DNA from: Mesostigma viride
Taxonomy: Eukaryota; Streptophyta; Mesostigmatophyceae; Mesostigmatales; Mesostigmataceae
Assembly: GCA_009746045.1 (NCBI GenBank)
Contig: RPFO01000380.1
Coordinates: 1,087,843-1,151,842, forward strand
Direction: 5' to 3'
DNA length: 64,000 bases
Shown here: piece after piece, positions 58,662-64,000 of the stretch
Position numbering within the stretch: position 1 is the stretch's first letter
Layout: each line of letters begins with the position of its first letter
Translations under genes and position numbers: made by a program
The notes under the pieces: model-generated
What the model was told of the DNA's origin: nothing
Database searches by the model: none
Seen by the model: only the letters and a program-made list of their open reading frames with translations

Positions 58662-59822
58662 TCAAGTCCCACCAGAAAAGGGGTCCATGAGCCCTTTGAG
58701 CACAGGGTATTGTAGCTCAGCCTTGCTCTCCAGCTTGGTGAGGGCGTCTGCTGGGTTGTCAACACCAGGCACATGTTCAAGATGAGCAAGGTAAGACATC
58801 TCCTTCAGCAACAAATAATCCAGATCCCTGCTCCTGGCGAGCTGTCTGTGCACAAACTGCACCATGCCCATGCTGTCTGTCTTGACCAGTGTGTGCAGCT
58901 GCAAGCTACAGGAAGCTACCTGACAGAGCTGGTAGAATAACTCCCTGAGGTAAAGAGCAGTGTGTAGCCCCTCACATATTGCCCTGCACTCAGCAATGTC
59001 ACTGCTGGGCGTCACCCTGTTCTGTAACCTACTGTACCAGCTGACCAGAGAAGTGTGCTCCTGTTGTAGTGTAATGAGTGCTGCTGCCCTACCCCTGACA
59101 TCCGTCACCTTCCTGCTGTCCATGGAACTGTCCACAAAAAGCACCATGTTGAGTGGTTTGTACAAGTCCACAGCTGCCAGTATGAGTGGAGGTGAGCTCC
59201 TGACAGACTCAACCACCTGCTCTGCCCCTACCTCAACCAGCTGAGCATCTGTGAGCCTACTCAGCACCAACAAATCTGGGGCACAAATGCTAGCTAGCCA
59301 AGCCAACATTCCCCTGATTGTGGCACACCTGGCCTGGGTAATGGGCTGCTGGAGGGCATCAATGATCTGCTGAGGATAGTTGTTGCCACCCTCCATCTTG
59401 ATAAACCAAGTACCTGCCCTCTTGATCAGCGTGGCCTGCATTCCACAAAACACCATGGGCTCATCCTGCTTCATGTGCTGGACCTTTCCTAACTCAAACC
59501 TCTTCTGGATCTTGGACAGTACTGAATCCACCCACTCAGGAGGCCCTAAAAGGTGCAGGTCATCTCCATGCAGAGATGCAAACACAGGCAACCCTTCATG
59601 AGTACTCTGGAACAAGCAAGGATCAACTGGAGACACAGTAAAGCCACAGTGAGTTTTCAGAAACTTTTCCAGGCTCTTTCTCCAGATGATAGGGCTGGAC
59701 CTGAGACCCTCCAAACCCTTGAGTATTCTGAGATATTTTGACTTGATCTCTGCTCTCCACACCTTGGGCACTGTTACAAAGAAGGGAGGGATATCACGCC
59801 ACGTCTCCTTGGCCTGCTCCAC
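58662..59822 (-). CDS. RT (HGDD) and RNase H (element 2)
   Basis: 386 residues. RT: EGLRSSPIIWRKSLEKFLKT, FASLHGDDLHLLG (HGDD for YVDD), QDEPMVFCGMQATL and GMLAWLASICAPDL. RNase H: LFVDSSMDSRKV (Asp), AECRAICEGLHTALYLRELF (Glu), VKTDSMGMVQFVHRQLARSR (Asp) and HVPGVDNPADALTKLESKAE. All RNase H acids are present. Together with element 1 it defines one divergent copia-type lineage. Confidence 0.8.
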   Translation of the reverse strand: MEQAKETWRDIPPFFVTVPKVWRAEIKSKYLRILKGLEGLRSSPIIWRKSLEKFLKTHCGFTVSPVDPCLFQSTHEGLPVFASLHGDDLHLLGPPEWVDSVLSKIQKRFELGKVQHMKQDEPMVFCGMQATLIKRAGTWFIKMEGGNNYPQQIIDALQQPITQARCATIRGMLAWLASICAPDLLVLSRLTDAQLVEVGAEQVVESVRSSPPLILAAVDLYKPLNMVLFVDSSMDSRKVTDVRGRAAALITLQQEHTSLVSWYSRLQNRVTPSSDIAECRAICEGLHTALYLRELFYQLCQVASCSLQLHTLVKTDSMGMVQFVHRQLARSRDLDYLLLKEMSYLAHLEHVPGVDNPADALTKLESKAELQYPVLKGLMDPFSGGT

Positions 59823-60019
59823 ATCACCTTGAGAAAAGCCCTCTTGAAATCAATCAGCACAGAGCTGTACGCAATGCCCTTGACCAGGAAAGACAGATAT
59901 ATACACAGAACAATCCTCCAGGTATCATGCAGCATCCCAGGCGTATACAACTCCTCATCTGTCAGCTCCCCCGTGCCATGGTACTCAGTCACAACTGGCC
60001 TCACATGTGGCACCTGCAC
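59774..60019 (-). CDS. RT, first catalytic segment (element 2)
   Basis: VRPVVTEYHGTGELTDEELY and SVLIDFKRAFLK match element 1's RVRPVVTETKG...GDFQRAFLHS. The frame changes near 59825 to the next segment. Confidence 0.7.
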   Translation of the reverse strand: MQVPHVRPVVTEYHGTGELTDEELYTPGMLHDTWRIVLCIYLSFLVKGIAYSSVLIDFKRAFLKVMWSRPRRRGVISLPSL

Positions 60020-61233
60020 CCGTCTATCTCCTTCAGCTTGAGCACAAACAAGAGCCTTAGCAACTGATGCTCCCTGGGCAACTCATCCACAGGCTCAGCA
60101 CAGTTAGACACTATCCAGTCATGCCCACTGGAGACAAACCCTAGAATCCATGCCTTAGCCATCTTGGGGCTTTGCATCAACTCTACCAACTGGTGCCAGG
60201 AAATAGGACTGTGACCAGCAATCTGGTACTTGTGCACCCCCAAGTCCCGTGGATCTAGGGTGGTTGGGATGATCAACAAGTCCTCAGCAATGGGCTCCTT
60301 GCCTTCAGGCCCCACACTCTGCTGCCCCTTCACAGCCTTGACTGCCACAGCTAGACCCTTGGAGTAGTGATATCTCTGGAGGGGCAAACTGCCATGACCT
60401 TCTAGTGCAAGCTCATCTGCTGACAGAGTCACTCCTGGCATGCACAAGAAATTCTGGCCCAAAATGGCAGGCCCCTGGTACCCTTCCACCACACAGAACG
60501 CAGTGGGGACACCCAGGATAGGCACAGTCACTTCCCCTAGGATCTTCATTGTTACAGTGCCCGTAAAGTCACTCACTGCCCTGCAGCCAGCCTTATTCAC
60601 CTTCAGGCCCTGAGCATCCTCCACCCTGATGATAGACACCTCTGAGTTAGTATCCACTTCTAGGGTAGCAGCCCAGCAAGAACCCCATTCAGTCAACTTA
60701 GATACCTTGGGATCCTTGTGCTTGTTGAACATGAGCGACCGGACAATGTCTGCCATGAGTGGCCTCTTGGACCCTGGTGCAGGCCCAGCCCCCGTTGGCT
60801 CCACCACAGGTGATGCAGTTGCCTCCTGCACCTCATCATCATCAGAGGGATAGCCACCTCCCACGTCAGTGACAGGCACATCAACTACCTGGTCCTTAAC
60901 CTGGCCCTCCAGCCAACACTGGGGTCCAGGCCCGTCTGCAGGCCAGATTGCATGTGGCTTGCGTTCCTTGACGTTGGCCCAGCTCAACCTGTAAACATGC
61001 CTGGGATTACTCTCCAAGGCCACAAGGCAGGAACGATTGGCATCTTCCACACAGGTCACCACCCCGTTCTGCCACTTGCCCCTCTTGCCCTGCATTGATG
61101 GCTCCTTCCACATTCTGACCTTCAGCCCCACCTGAGGCCTCAGCACATTCCAGCCCCTATCCTTGCGTCTCAACTGAGCAAACACCCTGTCTGCTTTCCT
61201 CAAGCAAGCCTGGACCACTTCCTGGGCTAGCAT
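60001..61233 (-). CDS. Integrase C-terminus, protease-like domain and RT start (element 2)
   Basis: 410 residues. An SH3-like part (LKVRMWKEPSMQGKRGKWQN, HVYRLSWANVKE) closes the integrase. An acidic linker leads to a retropepsin-like domain (about 195-285: LEVDTNSEVSIIR, SDFTGTV, VTVPILGV, AILGQNFLCMPGV). DTN replaces DTG. It aligns with the element 1 domain over its whole length. The start of RT follows (LLRLLFVLKLKEIDG) before the frame changes near 60015. Confidence 0.75.
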   Translation of the reverse strand: MLAQEVVQACLRKADRVFAQLRRKDRGWNVLRPQVGLKVRMWKEPSMQGKRGKWQNGVVTCVEDANRSCLVALESNPRHVYRLSWANVKERKPHAIWPADGPGPQCWLEGQVKDQVVDVPVTDVGGGYPSDDDEVQEATASPVVEPTGAGPAPGSKRPLMADIVRSLMFNKHKDPKVSKLTEWGSCWAATLEVDTNSEVSIIRVEDAQGLKVNKAGCRAVSDFTGTVTMKILGEVTVPILGVPTAFCVVEGYQGPAILGQNFLCMPGVTLSADELALEGHGSLPLQRYHYSKGLAVAVKAVKGQQSVGPEGKEPIAEDLLIIPTTLDPRDLGVHKYQIAGHSPISWHQLVELMQSPKMAKAWILGFVSSGHDWIVSNCAEPVDELPREHQLLRLLFVLKLKEIDGCRCHM

Positions 61234-62195
61234 CCAAACTGCAGTGCTACAGGATTGACAGCCACCCCGTCATAATAGTAGTTTATTCTGAGGTTCAACT
61301 GTTCTTCCACCTGCCTGGTCCACACTGCCCTCTCCAAAGCAGATGCTACCAGTGGCACCTTAGGTTCTGCCAGCACTACGGTCTTGACCTCCCTGATGGA
61401 TCTCTCCACAGCACCTTGCTGTCCATGGCTCTCCCTGGGCGTGACCAGCAGCTTGCATGGCAGTTGCTCCTGCTGTGACAGTAGGCACTCAAACTGAATA
61501 TCAGCCTGTACTGTCTTGTACACCCCAAAGCCTGGTAAGAGAGTCTGCAAGCCCAGCAGCAGGGTATTCCCCTTCATATCTGGCAGAATCTGGAGCAGCC
61601 TGTACCTGCTAAATCTGTCCACTGCCACCAAAATGTATAAGCCCCTGATATGCTGGACGTCTACCTGGATGTCCCCCTTCTCCCTGGCAGGCTCCCTAGC
61701 ATGGGACCTTGGCTTCTTGGCAGCATTCTCCTTACAAGTACATTGCTCAGCTGCAGCCCTGCATGCTTCCCTCAGTGGCTCATCTCCAATCTTCCAACCA
61801 AACATCTCAGCCATGGCTGTGTGACCAAAGATATTGTGCAGCCTGCGTCCAGCATCCGTGTAGCTCAGTTGCCTAGCCAGATTACGCACCTGGGAAGACG
61901 CCTGGACGGGCCCTGCGTGTGAGGACGCAACATCCACCTTCTGCATCTTGGATCCAGAGGACCCAGCAGACCCTCCCAGCAGAGCATCTAGGCTCCCAGA
62001 GCCAACCCTGTCTGGGGACCCTCCACCTGTTGACAGTTGAGGGGATTGTTGTGCTGCAGCATGCATGCAATCTTGTGGAATGAGAACATCAGTACACCCC
62101 TGGTGCTGATCAGAGGTGGCACCCTGCCCAGATTTATTTACATGTGAAGCTGTGTCCCCACAGGGTGTCTCACTATGTACACGGGACTGCTTCAC
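61227..62195 (-). CDS. Integrase (element 2)
   Basis: Ser/Gly-rich linker, then GAG-pre-integrase-like GRRLHNIFGHTAMAEMFGW with CTCK as a remnant of the HHCC zinc part. The RVE core has VDVQHIRGLYILVAVDRFSR (first Asp), VQADIQFECLL (second Asp) and PRESHGQQGAVERSIREVKT (Glu), an intact D-D-E triad. It is in the same frame as gag after the UGA at 62199-62201, so it is probably made as a gag-pol readthrough product. The C-terminus runs into the next frame near 61230. Confidence 0.8.
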   Translation of the reverse strand: MKQSRVHSETPCGDTASHVNKSGQGATSDQHQGCTDVLIPQDCMHAAAQQSPQLSTGGGSPDRVGSGSLDALLGGSAGSSGSKMQKVDVASSHAGPVQASSQVRNLARQLSYTDAGRRLHNIFGHTAMAEMFGWKIGDEPLREACRAAAEQCTCKENAAKKPRSHAREPAREKGDIQVDVQHIRGLYILVAVDRFSRYRLLQILPDMKGNTLLLGLQTLLPGFGVYKTVQADIQFECLLSQQEQLPCKLLVTPRESHGQQGAVERSIREVKTVVLAEPKVPLVASALERAVWTRQVEEQLNLRINYYYDGVAVNPVALQFGC

Positions 62196-62198
62196 TAG

Positions 62199-63522
62199 TC
62201 ACTTCTGATCAGACTGCCCCTTCTTCTTGTTTGGGCAATCCCTCTTCCAGTGACCTTCCTTGCCACAAGCAAAACACTTGCTCTTGCCAGACCCTCCCCC
62301 TGGGGCCTTGCTGTCCTGCTTGTTCTGGTTGCCTGAGGCCTGATTGTTATTCTGCCCCTGGCCACCACCCTTACCCTGCTGATGGCTGTTACGGTTGCCA
62401 GACTGGTTCCCCTGATTCTGGTTCCCCTGCTGACCTCCTCCACCACCCTGGTTCTGCTCCTTCTGGGCCTGCTTCCTTCTCCTGCTACCATACCGTGTCC
62501 CAGATGGGGTACGGTTCTTGCCCTGGCTAGCCTGAGACGCTGACCCTCCCTGAGAACTGATACCCTTGCAGGTAGGGACCCGGGTCCTGAAGTTTAGTAT
62601 CACACGCTTCAGAGCCCCCCAGGTGCCATCAGTGAGATCACAGAGCTGCCTAGCAGTAGCCCTACCTTCCTCTGACAAGCCCATCTTATCAAAGAAGTGG
62701 TCTGCTGCTGCCCTGACTGTCACACTGAAGCCCTGCTTCTTGCCTGCCTCCACGATCAACTCAAACCTGGCCAGCTCAGCAGCCACCTCACCCTTGATCT
62801 CAAACTCATCAAATTCTCTCTTCTTTTCCATGGTGAGATTGTGAACCCTGTCAGAAAACTCCTCCTTGATGTCATCTAGGAACTGCAGCCAAGTGTGCCC
62901 CTCTTTCAGAGCATGCCTAGCCATGTCATTGACCCTTTCAGACGACCCCTTGTTTGCGGTGGAAGAGTGAAACACCCTGACAATATCCACACCTGCTGCG
63001 ACAGAGCCCACGACTAGCTTCATGTCATCAAGCCATTTATCCAGGTTGTCTTGCTTCAGGGAGGGTTGAGCGCTTTCTGCCCATTCATGACTGTCACAGC
63101 ATCAGAAAATGGACGGGTGCCAGGCAACACACTCCCCACACGCACTGGTGGTGCCTGGGGAGGGTCAATCCTAGCCTCCAAACGCTCGGGCAACATACCA
63201 GACACCCTATCGTGAACAGCAGCTTGCTTTGCAGCACGCACACCTGGGGTGACGATGGCGTCCTCCTCACCAGGCGTTGTGAGCACCACTGCTCCGTAGG
63301 TCGCCTGGCACGCTTGACTTTCTCCGCCTCAGCTTGCCCATCACGCCACCGCTTGTGTGTTCTCCCGGCTCTGGGGTCCATCTCTGGGATAGGTTGCCCA
63401 GCTGGCGCCTCCACGCCCCTCTCCTCCATCGCCTCCCCTTCCTCTCTGGCGATGTCCTCCTCTGCCGTTCGCTCCCGTTGCTCCTCGAATGTCGCCGCAC
63501 CCCGGCTTGCCCTCCTAGGCAT
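62199..63522 (-). CDS. Gag (element 2), two frame changes, ends in UGA-CUA-G
   Basis: Starts at ATG 63522 (MPRRASRGAATFEEQRERTA) with a charged N-terminus. It changes frame near 63290 and near 63060, then continues with a helical capsid-like part (about 63020-62580; HALKEGHTWLQFLDDIKEEF, AADHFFDKMGLSEEGRATAR). A Gln/Asn/Gly-rich low-complexity linker follows, then one zinc knuckle, CFACGKEGHWKRDC (C-x2-C-x4-H-x4-C), at the end. The stop TGA (62199-62201) is followed by CTA GTG in the same frame as the integrase, i.e. the UGA-CUA-G leaky-stop context. The protein binds and packages RNA. Confidence 0.7.
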
Positions 63523-64000
63523 TATATACAATGGCTGCGACCAACTTTGCAACAAGAAAACAGCAAACTCTCCACCTATCCTCCACCCCCTCAAGCCTCG
63601 TTTTCAGACGAAGCTTCTCCTGCAACCGGTGCAGGTGCTGGCTCGTGGAACGGTCCCTCCACCGGATTCAATGGCTGCCCCTGGTCGTCGTGAGTAGGCA
63701 CAGGCCTAATAACCACCGGAAGCCTCAAACCATACGCGTAATCACGTATCCAGCGAGAACGCCCCCACCTCAGCAAATGGCCTCACCTAAACCAACGTTG
63801 TCGTCAATGTGGTAGCGATTAAGCTCGTCCCGCTGCGCCTGCTCACGGCCCTCCTGAGAGCCGTCGCCCTCGTGACGCCTCTGGGCCGGCTGTACTACCG
63901 CCCCTGCTGGCTGATCTACGAAGTCGTAGAAGGCGTCGTCGGCTGAGACCTCTCGACCGCCAACCACGTCGACAGTCAAACTTAGCTGGTTTAACTCTCG
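63523..64000 (-). other. Coding-like sequence at the window edge, unassigned
   Basis: Minus-strand frames 63979-63770 (SADDAFYDFVDQPAGAVVQP, DELNRYHIDDNVGLGEAIC) and 63776-63591 (SRWIRDYAYGLRLPVVIRPV, AGEASSENEA) look like two parts of one protein with a frame change or intron near 63773. I do not recognise it. It could be an upstream frame of element 2 or an unrelated gene running out of the window. Confidence 0.3.

Larger units (their letters stand above)
58662..63522 (-). mobile_element. Copia-type retroelement 2 (GAG-stop-INT-PR-RT-RH), LTRs not found
   Basis: Minus-strand coding block with the same unusual domain order as element 1: gag (63522-62199), UGA, integrase (62195-61227), integrase C-terminus + protease-like + RT start (61233-60001), RT (60019-59774), RT-RNase H (59822-58662). 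Frame steps between blocks are all of the same sign (one base short). No flanking LTR pair was found; the 5' LTR may be beyond the window or the element is truncated. Confidence 0.8.

Noticed and set aside
57829-64000. LTR pair for copia-type element 2
   Set aside because: I found no direct repeat between the 3' flank (57829-58660) and the 5' flank (63523-64000); the repeated AGTGAGTT(T/C)CTGGTCTTCCC at 55725 and 58018 is too short and on one side only.

Overview
The window is nuclear DNA of a eukaryote. Evidence: GT-AG introns, LTR retrotransposons with 5-bp target duplications, a piggyBac-like TTAA element, F-box and MYND-finger genes, kilobases of satellite DNA, and an AT-rich plastid rpoB fragment embedded in GC-richer DNA. 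A photosynthetic protist, most likely an alga, fits best; I cannot name the species.

Layout. 0-2 kb: a broken minus-strand gene between arrays of a 14-bp palindrome, CCAACGGCCGTTGG. 2-6.5 kb: a hexanucleotide satellite. 7.8-8.3 kb: plastid rpoB relic. 8.5-18.4 kb: a run of small minus-strand genes (a family with Cys-x2-4-Cys...Cys-x2-His fingers, two MYND-finger paralogues, an F-box-like gene), most with the palindrome a few tens of bases upstream of the start codon. 18.5-21.5 kb: a young non-autonomous LTR element with identical LTRs sitting inside the 3' end of a small host reading frame. 22.1-30.4 kb: GGAAGGAG and 29-bp minisatellites. 31.3-35.9 kb: a Pol III-like module, a 62-bp palindrome array, then an intron-containing transposase-like gene whose three introns all carry the palindrome. 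36-47.4 kb: GT-rich DNA and a 40-bp minisatellite interrupted twice by an 881-882-bp composite palindrome. 47.4-53.6 kb: a complete copia-type element with identical LTRs inside that minisatellite. 56.5-57.8 kb: a piggyBac-like non-autonomous element. 58.7-63.5 kb: a second, related copia-type element. 63.5-64 kb: unassigned coding-like sequence.

Main points. (1) The 14-bp palindrome (about 60 copies by hand count) lies in gene-bearing DNA, 39-54 bp upstream of five start codons and inside introns, and is absent from the retroelements and large satellites. It is two head-to-head AACGG (MYB-type) cores. (2) Both copia-type elements have the order GAG-INT-PR-RT-RNaseH, with the protease between integrase and reverse transcriptase, DTQ/DTN protease centres and HGDD instead of YVDD. 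One separates gag and pol by an in-frame UGA-CUA-G, the classical leaky-stop context. (3) Nearly every broken frame in the window is missing one base, several at G/C homopolymers, so many apparent pseudogenes may be assembly errors.
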